This document shows, in pieces, positions 27,730-36,932 of a stretch of 64,000 nt of DNA. The stretch spans positions 2,418,001-2,482,000 of the forward strand of contig NZ_CP178208.1 of the NCBI RefSeq assembly GCF_047219225.1. Reading direction: 5' to 3'. Under the pieces are notes generated by a model. It worked only from the letters and a program-made list of their open reading frames with translations, was not told where the DNA came from and ran no database searches. Both the position numbers and the translations under genes were made by a program. The first letter of the stretch is position 1, and every line of letters begins with the position of its first letter. The stretch is from IMCC45349 sp047219225 (GTDB taxonomy: Bacteria; Bacteroidota; Bacteroidia; Flavobacteriales; Flavobacteriaceae).

Positions 27730-29089
27730 GACCTAAACGATTTTGTTCCATAGTTTCGGCTAATCTTCGCTCAATAATTGGTTCGATTAACGTTTTTCTT
27801 GGGTTGGTTTTTACAAAAGGATATAACTCTAAGTCGTTCTTCATTTTATCATTAGGATTTGGGTGTTTGTTAGTTCCTAATAATACTTCTTTTCCATCGT
27901 CAAATAACTGCTGCTCTTTTTGAGCGGCTTCTTTTATTTTACGTTGAATAGTTCCTTCTTTTAATTGTGCTAATAATCCACCTTGACGTTCAATGTCTTT
28001 AAATAGCTCTAAAGCTTTTTCGGCAAGTTGATGTGTTAAATTTTCTATATAATAAGCTCCATCGGTTGGGTTGCTAACTTTATTGAGGTAACTTTCGTTT
28101 TTAAGAATTAATAACTGATTTCTTGAGATTCGTTCTCCAAACTCATTGTCTTTGTGGAAAATTGCATCATAAGGTAAATTATCAATTGTATCTGCACCAC
28201 CTAAAATTGCACTCATACACTCAGTGGTTGTTCTAAGCATATTTGTATTATAGTCATAAATAGTTTTATTACGCTTTGAAGGAGTTGTAATAATATGACA
28301 AGTAGCTTTGCAGTTATATTCTTGGGCTAAAGAATTCCAAAGAATTCTAAGTGCTTTGAGTTTTGCTATTTCAAAGAAATAATTTGTGCCAACTGTTACA
28401 TTAAATACAATTTCATTTCCAATAGCACCATTAAAATGGTTTAAATATTCATTAGCTTGAGCTAAAGCGTAGGCTAATTGCTGTGTAATATTTGCGCCTG
28501 CATTTTGATAAAGTGAAACATCTATACTCAACTTATTTTTTAGAGCTGAAGTATTATTAACAATTTGTTCTAGTTGTTCATAATCTTGCTTTAAATTTGA
28601 ATACCAATTACCAGATTTAGCTAGGTTACCAATAATATCATTAAATAGATAAAAAGTGGTGTTATTATTAACTGCATAATCATTAAGTGTTGTTACAAAT
28701 TCACTTGATAGAAATTGTAACTCAAAATACAGAGGAATAGCAGTATCTATGTTACTTAATAACGAGACTAAAGAAATATGAGCTTTGGTAATTACAAATT
28801 TTAAGCTTTCTGCCCCTTTATTAATTGCATTTAAAGCTTTTTGATTTGCTTCAGTTTCATTTGTTACAAAAATTGTTTGGCAAATATTCCAGTTGGATGA
28901 TTTAGACTCACATGATGCAAAATTGTTATCTAAACTTTCAGAATGATAAAAAGGCTTTACATCAATACCTTCTAGAGATTGCCAAACTAAAGTGTCATTA
29001 TAATCTAGACCCTTTAGATCTGCCTGAATTTTTTGTTTCCAGGATTTTGCAGTGACTTGTTCAAAGTCGGTAAACAAAGATTTACTCAT
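27722..29089 (-). CDS. mutA: Methylmalonyl-CoA mutase small (structural) subunit
   Basis: A 455-residue subunit related to the barrel of the large subunit but lacking a B12 domain: no DxHxxG motif is present and the frame ends where that domain would begin. Barrel segments such as GANITQQLAYALAQANEYL and SNPTDGAYYIENLTHQLAEKA align with the large subunit. It overlaps ftsB/divIC upstream (8 nt) and the large subunit downstream (8 nt), so expression of the four genes is coupled. Confidence 0.93.
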   Translation of the reverse strand: MSKSLFTDFEQVTAKSWKQKIQADLKGLDYNDTLVWQSLEGIDVKPFYHSESLDNNFASCESKSSNWNICQTIFVTNETEANQKALNAINKGAESLKFVITKAHISLVSLLSNIDTAIPLYFELQFLSSEFVTTLNDYAVNNNTTFYLFNDIIGNLAKSGNWYSNLKQDYEQLEQIVNNTSALKNKLSIDVSLYQNAGANITQQLAYALAQANEYLNHFNGAIGNEIVFNVTVGTNYFFEIAKLKALRILWNSLAQEYNCKATCHIITTPSKRNKTIYDYNTNMLRTTTECMSAILGGADTIDNLPYDAIFHKDNEFGERISRNQLLILKNESYLNKVSNPTDGAYYIENLTHQLAEKALELFKDIERQGGLLAQLKEGTIQRKIKEAAQKEQQLFDDGKEVLLGTNKHPNPNDKMKNDLELYPFVKTNPRKTLIEPIIERRLAETMEQNRLGHE

Positions 29090-29414
29090 TTTTCTTTTGT
29101 TTTAAGCTGTCTTCATATTCAATAATGTAAATTTCCTCGTTCTCTCTTTTCATTTTATAATGCTCACGACCAAATTTTTCAATACCATCATCTGTACTTA
29201 ATTTTTTGATTTCTTTTTGGTCTTTTTTGATTTCTTGTTTGTAATAATCTTTTTCTTCTTCAAGTTTATCAATTTCATTATTCAATTCGTTATGAATAAA
29301 CCATGAGTTGCTATCAAAAAAAAGCATCCAAACAGAAAAAACAATAAGAATTAGTAAAAAAACATTCTTAAAAGGTTTGAGGAATTTTATATATGATTTT
29401 GAAGACCTAGGCAT
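29082..29414 (-). CDS. FtsB/DivIC-type septum formation initiator
   Basis: A 110-residue bitopic division protein: short basic N-terminus, one transmembrane segment (about 15-33, FKNVFLLILIVFSVWMLFF), then a coiled coil (about 40-75, rich in Glu/Lys) and the DGIEKFGREHYKMKRENE region that marks the family. It would act in the divisome with FtsL and FtsQ. It overlaps udk by 1 nt and mutA by 8 nt. Confidence 0.9.
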   Translation of the reverse strand: MPRSSKSYIKFLKPFKNVFLLILIVFSVWMLFFDSNSWFIHNELNNEIDKLEEEKDYYKQEIKKDQKEIKKLSTDDGIEKFGREHYKMKRENEEIYIIEYEDSLKQKKNE

Positions 29415-30019
29415 TATAAACGTTCGTTAATAATAGTTTTAACTATATCTATTGCTACAGTATTGTATTTGTTATTAGGAATAATAATATCTGCATATTC
29501 TTTCATAGGCTCAATAAACTGCTCGTGCATAGGTTTAAGCGTTGTTTGATACCTAGTTAACACCTCGTCAAGATCTCTTCCACGTTCTGCTATATCGCGT
29601 TTTAAACGACGTATTAAGCGTTCGTCACTATCAGCATGAACAAAGATTTTTATATCGAACATATCTCTTAATTCGGGATTGGTTAGAATTAAAATACCTT
29701 CTACAATCATTACTTTTCTTGGATGTGTAAGAACTGTATCGCTAGTTCTATTGTGTTGCACAAAAGAGTATACAGGTTGTTCTACTACGTTTCCTTTTTT
29801 TAACTCTTTTAGGTGATTTTCTAGAAGCCCAAAGTCAATAGATTTTGGATGGTCAAAATTTATCTTTACACGTTCACTAAAGTCAAGATGAGACGTGTCT
29901 TTATAATATGAATCTTGAGAAATTATACCAACTTCACCTTTTGGAAGTTCGTTAAGTATTTGATTAACAACTGTTGTTTTTCCGCACCCAGTTCCGCCTC
30001 CAATTCCAATTATTAACAT
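29414..30019 (-). CDS. udk: Uridine kinase
   Basis: A 201-residue P-loop kinase that phosphorylates uridine and cytidine in pyrimidine salvage. Walker A GGTGCGKTT lies at about residue 8; SQDSYYKD and FDHPKSIDF are substrate-site stretches; RRLKRDIAERGRDL is the lid. It heads the udk-divIC-mutA-mutB operon and has a -7 element just upstream. Confidence 0.95.
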   Translation of the reverse strand: MLIIGIGGGTGCGKTTVVNQILNELPKGEVGIISQDSYYKDTSHLDFSERVKINFDHPKSIDFGLLENHLKELKKGNVVEQPVYSFVQHNRTSDTVLTHPRKVMIVEGILILTNPELRDMFDIKIFVHADSDERLIRRLKRDIAERGRDLDEVLTRYQTTLKPMHEQFIEPMKEYADIIIPNNKYNTVAIDIVKTIINERL

Positions 30020-30041
30020 GAATATATTTTTGAATTATATA

Positions 30042-30049
30042 CAAAGTTA
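30042..30049 (-). promoter_or_regulatory. -7 element upstream of udk
   Basis: The minus strand reads TAACTTTG, a full TAnnTTTG match 22 nt before the udk ATG, adjoining the stop codon of the upstream gene. A TTG is 26 nt away, longer than usual. Confidence 0.4.
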
Positions 30050-30052
30050 ACA

Positions 30053-31165
30053 CTATTTCTTGGGATAAATTTTAACAATACCAACATTTTCTATACCAAC
30101 ATAAATATAACCATCTGGTCCTTGTTCAATACTTCTTACACGACCTAAATTTTCAAGTAATTTTTCTTCTTTAATAACTTTGTTGTTTTCTAAAATACAT
30201 CTATTTAAATACCTGAATTTTAAAGAGCCAACTAATAAATTGCCTTTCCAATTTGGATAAATGTTACTTGTTATAAAGACCATTCCACTTGGAGCTATAG
30301 ATGGTGTCCAATGATGTAGTGGTTGTTCCATTCCTGGTAATGATGTATGCTCTGTAAATTTAGAACCACTGTAATTAATTCCGTAGCTTATTTTTGGCCA
30401 TCCATAATTTTTTCCAGATTCAATAATATTAATTTCATCACCACCTTTTGGACCATGTTCATGTGCCCAAATTTCGTTAGTAAATGGGTTTAATACCATT
30501 CCTTGTGGATTTCTATGGCCATATGAGAAAATAGCGGATTTAGCTTCACTATTATCAACAAAAGGGTTGTCTGATGGTATTTTTCCATTATCATGAAGTC
30601 TGTAAATTTTACCACCATCTCTTTCAATATCTTGTGGGTTAACATCTCTATTTCCTCTATCACCAATTGAGAAATACAGGTAGTTGTTATTATCGAAAGC
30701 TAGTCTAGAACCAAAATGTTGTCCTCTTCTACTATTAGGTGTGGCTTTATAAAGAAGTTCCTTATTTATAGCTGAATTATTTTCTATTTTGAACCTCATT
30801 ATAGCTGTGTTAGCACCTCTACTTTCACCAATAGAAGAAACAAAAGAAATATATATCCAACCATTTTTATTATAATCTGGATGTAATTCGATATCCATTA
30901 AGCCTCCTTGACCTAGAACAGTTATTTCAGGTAGATTTTTAATAAATGTTTTTTCTTCATCTTTAAAATGAATTAATTCTCCATTTTTTTCAGTTATCAA
31001 AATTGAATTATCTGGTAAGAAAATAAAACCCCAAGGATTTGAAAGATTATCTACAATAACTTCATAGTCAATAGTTTTTTTGTTGATATTTGTTTTGTTT
31101 TCTTGAGCACAGGATATGTTTAGAAATAGAAGTAAAAAGAAAAGGAGGAAACTGTATTTTTTCAT
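30053..31165 (-). CDS. PQQ-dependent sugar dehydrogenase-type lipoprotein (aldose dehydrogenase family)
   Basis: A 370-residue lipoprotein (lipobox NISC19) with a six-bladed beta-propeller of the glucose/sorbosone dehydrogenase family: NPWGFIFLPD, GQGGLMDIELHPDY, YLYFSIGDRGNRDVNPQ, SYGHRNPQGM and HGPKGGDEINIIESGKNYGWP, which carry the usual PQQ and calcium site residues. It would oxidise aldoses in the periplasm if PQQ is available; no pqq genes are in the window. It is separated from tRNA-Pro by 91 bp. Confidence 0.92.
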   Translation of the reverse strand: MKKYSFLLFFLLLFLNISCAQENKTNINKKTIDYEVIVDNLSNPWGFIFLPDNSILITEKNGELIHFKDEEKTFIKNLPEITVLGQGGLMDIELHPDYNKNGWIYISFVSSIGESRGANTAIMRFKIENNSAINKELLYKATPNSRRGQHFGSRLAFDNNNYLYFSIGDRGNRDVNPQDIERDGGKIYRLHDNGKIPSDNPFVDNSEAKSAIFSYGHRNPQGMVLNPFTNEIWAHEHGPKGGDEINIIESGKNYGWPKISYGINYSGSKFTEHTSLPGMEQPLHHWTPSIAPSGMVFITSNIYPNWKGNLLVGSLKFRYLNRCILENNKVIKEEKLLENLGRVRSIEQGPDGYIYVGIENVGIVKIYPKK

Positions 31166-31199
31166 TTAGAAACTTTTTGAGATTAATTTACAATAAAGT

Positions 31200-31231
31200 T
31201 TGCTTAAAATTAAAAGAAAACTATATATTTG
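31200..31231 (+). promoter_or_regulatory. Promoter of tRNA-Pro
   Basis: TTG at 31200-31202, 21-nt spacer and TATATTTG at 31224-31231 match the Bacteroidota consensus. The -7 element ends 25 nt before the mature tRNA. Confidence 0.65.
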
Positions 31232-31256
31232 CACACCTTAAAATGATAACCTATTT

Positions 31257-31331
31257 CGGGGTGTAGCGTAGCCCGGTTATCGCGCCGCGTTTGGGACGCG
31301 GAGGTCGCAGGTTCGAATCCTGCCACCCCGA
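31257..31331 (+). tRNA. tRNA-Pro (anticodon TGG)
   Basis: A complete cloverleaf: acceptor CGGGGTG (31257-31263) pairs with CACCCCG (31324-31330), discriminator A at 31331. The anticodon stem CCGCG/CGCGG holds the 7-nt loop TTTGGGA with anticodon TGG at 31292-31294. The T arm is GCAGG-TTCGAAT-CCTGC. The CCA end is not encoded. Confidence 0.98.
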
Positions 31332-31332
31332 C

Positions 31333-31366
31333 AAAAAAGCTGAGCCATTTGGTTCAGCTTTTTTTA
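31333..31366 (+). terminator. tRNA-Pro terminator
   Basis: Stem GCTGAGCC/GGTTCAGC (one G-U pair), loop ATTT, extended by A and T runs, immediately after the tRNA. Confidence 0.85.
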
Positions 31367-31451
31367 TTAATGCTATTTTATTTATTCTTTCTTCTAAATA
31401 AAAGTTCCAGTTTTTTTGTTTATTTACATGAAGTAAGTAACATTAGTTTTT

Positions 31452-32510
31452 ATGAATTACTTTAGATTAAGTATTTGTTTTTTTATGGTTTTAGCTTCTT
31501 GTAAAAAGGAGGCTAACAATAATAAAGAATCGCTATTAGCTTCTGCTCCAAATGGTATGGTTTGGATATCGGGAGGTGATTTTATTCAAGGTGCTTTAGA
31601 CGAGGATAGAATGGCATTGCCTCATGAAAAACCTTCTCACCTTGTTACTGTTTCTGGTTTTTATATGGATATAACAGAAGTAACAAATCGTCAGTTTGCT
31701 AAATTTGTTAATGAAACAGGTTATATAACTACAGCTGAACGTCCAATTAATTGGAATGAAATGAAAAAGCTACTTCCTGTAGGAACACCTAAACCTCATG
31801 ACTCTGTTTTACAACCTGGGTCTTTACTTTTTAAAAAAACAGCATCATCAGTACCTAATCTATATGATTTTTCACAATGGTGGAGATGGACTAATGGTGT
31901 AAATTGGAAACATCCTAATGGAAAGGATAGTTCAATAGAAGGTAAAGAGGATTACCCAGTAGTGCATATATCTTATGAAGATGCTAATGAATATTGTAAA
32001 TGGATTGGACATAGACTTCCAACAGAAGCTGAGTGGGAGTTTGCTGCTAGAGCTAATAAAAAAGAAGCTATACATTTTTGGGGAAATGACGAAGGTGTTC
32101 TTTCTAAATATGTAAATAGTTGGGAAGGTGAGTTTCCAGTAAATAATACTAAAAAGGATGGTTTTGAGCGTCTTGCTCCTGTTAAATCATATCCTCCAAA
32201 TGCTTTTGGGTTATATGATATTTCAGGGAATGTTTGGGAGTGGACTAATGATTGGTATAATGTTAATTATTATAGGGAAATTGCTGCAAATAAAGAAACA
32301 GAGATGAATCCATTAGGAGCAGAGAGTGCTTATAATCCGCGAAATCCAAATCTAAAAGAACGTGTGATAAAGGGAGGTTCTTTTTTATGTAGTTCTGTTT
32401 ATTGTGCTAGTTACCGTATTTCTGCTCGTATGGCATCAGATCCGGAGTCTTCGTTTGAGCATTTAGGTTTTAGAACAGTTGTTACTCCTGAAATGCTAAA
32501 AAAGCCATAA
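31452..32510 (+). CDS. Formylglycine-generating enzyme (FGE/SUMF1) lipoprotein
   Basis: A 352-residue protein with a lipobox (MVLASC17) and an FGE-sulfatase domain (about 34-345). It retains the FGE active-site pair: KGGSFLC313SSVYC318ASYR matches the CxxxxC of aerobic formylglycine-generating enzymes, with SFEHLGFR following. This makes it a likely genuine sulfatase-activating enzyme rather than one of the many Cys-less EgtB/PvdO relatives. Other motifs: ITEVTNRQFAKFV, LPTEAEWEFAAR, GNVWEWTNDWY. It converges on a CAPTR sulfatase gene 48 bp away, its obvious candidate substrate, and its lipoprotein signal places it in the periplasm. Confidence 0.92.
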   Translation: MNYFRLSICFFMVLASCKKEANNNKESLLASAPNGMVWISGGDFIQGALDEDRMALPHEKPSHLVTVSGFYMDITEVTNRQFAKFVNETGYITTAERPINWNEMKKLLPVGTPKPHDSVLQPGSLLFKKTASSVPNLYDFSQWWRWTNGVNWKHPNGKDSSIEGKEDYPVVHISYEDANEYCKWIGHRLPTEAEWEFAARANKKEAIHFWGNDEGVLSKYVNSWEGEFPVNNTKKDGFERLAPVKSYPPNAFGLYDISGNVWEWTNDWYNVNYYREIAANKETEMNPLGAESAYNPRNPNLKERVIKGGSFLCSSVYCASYRISARMASDPESSFEHLGFRTVVTPEMLKKP

Positions 32511-32558
32511 TCAATTAGATTACAGCTTTTTTTAGAGTTTGTTTGTGTTTTATATTTA

Positions 32559-35500
32559 CTAGTCTATTATTACTTTTTGAATTTTTGACTGGGTTTTGTT
32601 GTCAACTTTAACTACATATATCCCAGTATTAAACTTCTCTATATTAATTACGTTTGAAGTTAACGCTGAATTAAGTGTTTGTTCCAATACTATTCTTCCT
32701 TGTAAATCATAAATCGTTAATAAACTATCAGCCTGTAAATAACCTTTAACTATTAATGTATTACTATTATTAGGTGTATAAATTAGTAAGTTATTTAGGT
32801 TGGAATTAGGGTTTGATAATGTATCTGCTTGAAAGTGGATAAAATATCTACCAACTCCATTTATATTATTATTAGGTGTAATTACATAATCATTGTCGTT
32901 TAATAATGTAAAAGTGTTTTCTTGAGTATCTTCAAGATATATATAGATGTTGTTTGGTATTGTACTTGTATTATCTAAGCTAATAGTAAACTGTTCTCCA
33001 TTATTTGCATTAACACCCAAAGGAACAATTACATCTAGATAGTCATTTTCAGGAAGGGCTTGGTTGTATAATTCTAAACCAGTATTTCCTTCAACTAAAT
33101 GTGTGAAAATATTATTAGTATTCGCTTCGTAAACAGCTGAGTCAAATCCGTAGTCTAATTCTCTTGTTCCGTTATTTCTAAAATATAAGTTTGTTTGGTG
33201 GTTTTCAGAATTAGTATTTAGGTTTAAAGTTGCTTTAGAAGTACTAGCATTTCTACCAGCAATAAAATCATCTGAAGCACCAAAACTTCTCATAGCTGGG
33301 GTAAAGGTTACTTGTGGAGCAGGATCTGCTCCATTAAGTGATGCTTTTGTTTTAACAAAAAATCCTTGACCAGGAGCAATGAGATTACCATTATTACCAT
33401 CCCAAACGGTCCATCCATTTGATGCATCACCATCATAACCATAAACGGCCACATAACCATCTTCAAGAATGGCGTCTGCTACTAATTGGCTGTGGAATGT
33501 GTCAAAATTAATATATGAAGGATACGGGTTACCTATTAAACTCCAAGAGCCATAAGTGCCGTCTGTACCAATTGGAATTTCAATTGATTGAATTCTATTT
33601 AGAGGTGTTCCAGTAAATGTAAGATTAGTATTTATAGCTGTTGTTGCTACTCTGTATCCTTGCCCTGAAATTAATTTTTCACTTGAATTGGAATCATAAT
33701 TTTCATAGTTGCCAGTATCTTTATTAAAAGGAGCAAAAGCATATAGTGTTGGACTTGACCCTTGAGTTAGCAATGATCCAGAATTTTCAGATGCAAAGTC
33801 ATTTATATTTTGTCCATATAAAGGAGGAGAGATTAGGTCGTTATCATTAGCAGTCGCATCATTAGAATATGAGTTTACATGTCTTTCATATTTAATGGTA
33901 CCAGATAATCCTCCGTCTAAAATTAAACTAGAATAAGAGCTTGAAGTTGATTCAAGAGTTAATCCGTTAATTGCATCATTTGTTGTTAAATTAATACCTG
34001 AATTTATAGTTAAACTAGCTCCAGGGTTTACGGTAACTGAATTACATGATGTATTTGTGTTGATTATAGCATTTCCTGAGCTAATAATTATTGATGCGTC
34101 TGTTGTAAATCCATTTGGGTTTGTAGGAGACCATGAACCATTAAATGTATAAGTAAAACCTTCGTCAATTACACCATCACAATTATTATCGATACCATCT
34201 GCAATTTCTGTAGCATCAGGATTAATTGTTGCTACACTATCATCGCAATCACCAATGGTCAATACTGAAGATGTAAATCCTGCTCCAGGGTTTGAACAGC
34301 TTAAGGTTTTGGAACTAGCATAATTATCACCATCTACATTATAGTAAAAGGTTTGAACAGCATTTTCTATTTCTGTACCAGTTATAGCATCATCATATAC
34401 AGCTACAGCATCCATTTTCCCTCTAAAGAAGTTATCGTCTGTATTTCCAAAGCTATCAGCACCGCCAATTTTACCACCAATTCCACTACCATTATGGTTT
34501 CCTACTGAGGTAGGAGTAGTATTTGTAGTTGCAGCTAGTTCACCATCAATGTATAGTGATAAACTAGGAGCTGTACCATCGTAAATAAAAGCTACATGAT
34601 GCCATTCACCATCATCTGTTAAAGTTGAACTGATTGTAGCAGGAGAACTACCTTGGTCATTAACTGTAAGCTCTAATGTAGAGCCGTTAAGACGTAATGC
34701 TATTCCTTTGGTAGATCCACCTTCATCAAATATATTTTGTATTCCAGAATGAGTAGCTGGTTTTATCCATGCAGAGAAGCTTTTTTTGTCAAAAGATGCT
34801 CTCAAGAAAGTTCCTGGGTTAGCAGTGTCCGAATACTCGATACTAGAGTTTCCATCAAACACAATTGCTTGATCTCCTTCTTTAAAATCGGTTGTACTAT
34901 ATTCAATAACTCCATTAATAACAAAGGAGTTATTAGAATTAGCTGTATCATCATTAGTACCGTTAGCAATATCAAAATCCCAAAAAGCATCAGGAGAATT
35001 AATTGCTCCACAAGCAGTAGTAATTACAACTGGGCTTGGAAGTGGTACTTCTGTACCAGCGTCAATGATAACTAAATCGTCGCCTGATTCATCCACTGTA
35101 GCTCCATTTCTATATGTTGGCATTGGAGCAGATGTTTCTATAAGGTGATTGTTCATGTCTTCTATCATATCATTTGCTAAATCAATAATAGTTTGGTCTG
35201 AACTTGGTAAAAGGTTAGTAGTTTCGCCCAAATCGGTCGCTAAATTATACAGTTCATACTCACTGTTTTCATAAAAGTGTAAAAGTTTATAATCACCTTT
35301 TCTTATAACTGTAACTGGTCTTGAATCACGTTTTGAATCGATAAGATATCCTGGGTGATGCCAAAATAATGACTCTCGCGTCATAGAAGCTCCATTTTTA
35401 AGCATTTGCCATTGACTTTCACCATCTATATCATAACCACCTCCAGGTAGATTTGCACCAGCCATTTCTGCAAACGTAGGATACAAATCAAAAGCAATAA

Positions 35501-36716
35501 TAGGTGTAAGATTTATAGTCCCTTTATTTGCTAGCCATTGTGCTTCAGACCATGCAAAAGTTACAGAACGAATACCACCTTCATAGTATTCTCCTTTCAT
35601 ACCTCTTAATGGATATTGAGGAGTTCTTTTAATAGCATCTCCATTATCTGCAATGAAATATACTAGTGTGTTTTCAGATAATTTATGACCTGGGTTTCTT
35701 GGGTCGTCGGTAGTTTTTAAATAATTAATTAACCTACCGATAGCTTGATCCATACCTTCGGCTAAAGCTGCTTGACCAGGTTTACTATCATGATCCATAG
35801 AACTTGGGTCGCTTATTGCTTTTGCATCATATTTAGCTCTTAAATCTGGTCTAGCATCACTTGAATTAAATGGCCCATGAATAGCATAATTACTAAAGTG
35901 CATGAAAAATGGCGAACTACTGTTACTATCCATAAAATCAAAAGCTGCTTCTACCAATGCGTCTGTAACATGTTTTTCTGTACCTGTTAATGAAGAATCT
36001 CCAGCTAATAATTGAGATTCAGCTTCGGTATAAGGGTCAGCATAAACATCTAATTCAGGTCCAATTTGACTACCAAATGAATAAGGAGGAGTAGTTGTAA
36101 GTGCAAAGTAACCTCCGCCATTTCCAGCACTACCAGGACCTCCATCAGTGCCGCCACCATAATTATAGTCAAAACCTTGATCTGTAGCGGCATTATTCGA
36201 AACATTTTCAGCTTCATATTCACCAACGTGATATTTCCCAAAATGAGCTGTAGCATAACCAGCAGTTTTTAAGGTCTCAGCAATTGTAATTGCTGACGAA
36301 GGTATTTCATCAATATTATTATTAGATGCTAAGCCCATGTATGGACCAATTAAATTGGAATTAGAAGATGTATTACCTCTGTTTAAATCGTAAACGGTAA
36401 AAACATTATTGTGAGGTCTAGCTCCATATTGACCACTTAAAAGAGCAGCTCTAGTTGGTGCGCAGTTAGCGCCATTAACATAGGCATTTGGAAAAGCAAT
36501 ACCTTCACTTGCATATGTATCAATGTTTGGAGTTTCAAAAAAATCACTTCCATAATTATTGGCGTCTACATTATTTGTGATATTGCTGCTTACTTGATTC
36601 CAACCCATATCATCAGCTATTATTAGAATAATATTGGGTTCTGGTTCGGTTTGAGAATGCGATTTAATACTTAAAAATATACATAACAAACTTATTAGAG
36701 TAATCTTTAATTTCAT
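32559..36716 (-). CDS. Multidomain type I sulfatase with LamG and T9SS sorting domain
   Basis: A 1385-residue secreted protein. Order: signal peptide (1-22); arylsulfatase-like domain (about 26-535) with metal ligands D35/D36, formylglycine motif C85-A-P-T-R89, K161/H163, H280, D357/N358 and K374; LamG/ConA-like lectin domain (about 575-795, EWHHVAFIYDG); a Ca-binding-type repeat rich in Asp (about 795-852, DCDDSVATINPDATE, GIDNNCDGVIDEG); a beta-rich module of about 400 residues (about 930-1310, GNPYPS, APGQGFFV); and a T9SS type A sorting domain (about 1315-1385, TIYDLQGRIVLE, GIYVVKV). It probably removes sulfate from a surface-bound glycan. The neighbouring FGE would install formylglycine at Cys85. 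Confidence 0.94.
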   Translation of the reverse strand: MKLKITLISLLCIFLSIKSHSQTEPEPNIILIIADDMGWNQVSSNITNNVDANNYGSDFFETPNIDTYASEGIAFPNAYVNGANCAPTRAALLSGQYGARPHNNVFTVYDLNRGNTSSNSNLIGPYMGLASNNNIDEIPSSAITIAETLKTAGYATAHFGKYHVGEYEAENVSNNAATDQGFDYNYGGGTDGGPGSAGNGGGYFALTTTPPYSFGSQIGPELDVYADPYTEAESQLLAGDSSLTGTEKHVTDALVEAAFDFMDSNSSSPFFMHFSNYAIHGPFNSSDARPDLRAKYDAKAISDPSSMDHDSKPGQAALAEGMDQAIGRLINYLKTTDDPRNPGHKLSENTLVYFIADNGDAIKRTPQYPLRGMKGEYYEGGIRSVTFAWSEAQWLANKGTINLTPIIAFDLYPTFAEMAGANLPGGGYDIDGESQWQMLKNGASMTRESLFWHHPGYLIDSKRDSRPVTVIRKGDYKLLHFYENSEYELYNLATDLGETTNLLPSSDQTIIDLANDMIEDMNNHLIETSAPMPTYRNGATVDESGDDLVIIDAGTEVPLPSPVVITTACGAINSPDAFWDFDIANGTNDDTANSNNSFVINGVIEYSTTDFKEGDQAIVFDGNSSIEYSDTANPGTFLRASFDKKSFSAWIKPATHSGIQNIFDEGGSTKGIALRLNGSTLELTVNDQGSSPATISSTLTDDGEWHHVAFIYDGTAPSLSLYIDGELAATTNTTPTSVGNHNGSGIGGKIGGADSFGNTDDNFFRGKMDAVAVYDDAITGTEIENAVQTFYYNVDGDNYASSKTLSCSNPGAGFTSSVLTIGDCDDSVATINPDATEIADGIDNNCDGVIDEGFTYTFNGSWSPTNPNGFTTDASIIISSGNAIINTNTSCNSVTVNPGASLTINSGINLTTNDAINGLTLESTSSSYSSLILDGGLSGTIKYERHVNSYSNDATANDNDLISPPLYGQNINDFASENSGSLLTQGSSPTLYAFAPFNKDTGNYENYDSNSSEKLISGQGYRVATTAINTNLTFTGTPLNRIQSIEIPIGTDGTYGSWSLIGNPYPSYINFDTFHSQLVADAILEDGYVAVYGYDGDASNGWTVWDGNNGNLIAPGQGFFVKTKASLNGADPAPQVTFTPAMRSFGASDDFIAGRNASTSKATLNLNTNSENHQTNLYFRNNGTRELDYGFDSAVYEANTNNIFTHLVEGNTGLELYNQALPENDYLDVIVPLGVNANNGEQFTISLDNTSTIPNNIYIYLEDTQENTFTLLNDNDYVITPNNNINGVGRYFIHFQADTLSNPNSNLNNLLIYTPNNSNTLIVKGYLQADSLLTIYDLQGRIVLEQTLNSALTSNVINIEKFNTGIYVVKVDNKTQSKIQKVIID

Positions 36717-36932
36717 AGTATCGAATGGGTAAATTTGATTTAGTTATGGCTAAATATATACATTTTATCCTTTAATAATTGCATTTTATCGATAAAAAGG
36801 GGCTTTTTATTGAAAAAAATATAAAAGTCACACTATTTCTATGCATTTCATAGATTATTTTTGCATTTAATAGATTATTTTTATTAACTTAGGCAATAGC
36901 ATTCTCCTTAAGCTAATTTAAAAACCCTGATT
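36717..36932. promoter_or_regulatory. Divergent control region of the two giant T9SS genes
   Basis: 216 bp between divergent starts hold several ordered sites: direct repeat CATTTTATC at 36761 and 36782 (21 bp apart); the perfect palindrome TTTTATCGATAAAA (36784-36797); inverted repeat TCTATG-N5-CATAGA (36838-36854); direct repeat ATAGATTATTTTT at 36850 and 36870 (20 bp apart). The first copy of the latter contains TATTTTTG (36856-36863), a -7-type element for the plus-strand gene. For the sulfatase a near -7 TATATTTA is present. Regulator unknown. Confidence 0.5.

Noticed and set aside
31306..31331. tRNA-Pro 3' end as an integration site with a direct repeat further downstream
   Set aside because: No second copy of the T-arm/acceptor sequence and no integrase gene was seen in the window.
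34737..35075. Antisense open frame of 112 codons inside the sulfatase
   Set aside because: Shadow of the LamG-coding part; low-complexity Ser/Ile-rich protein with no start context.
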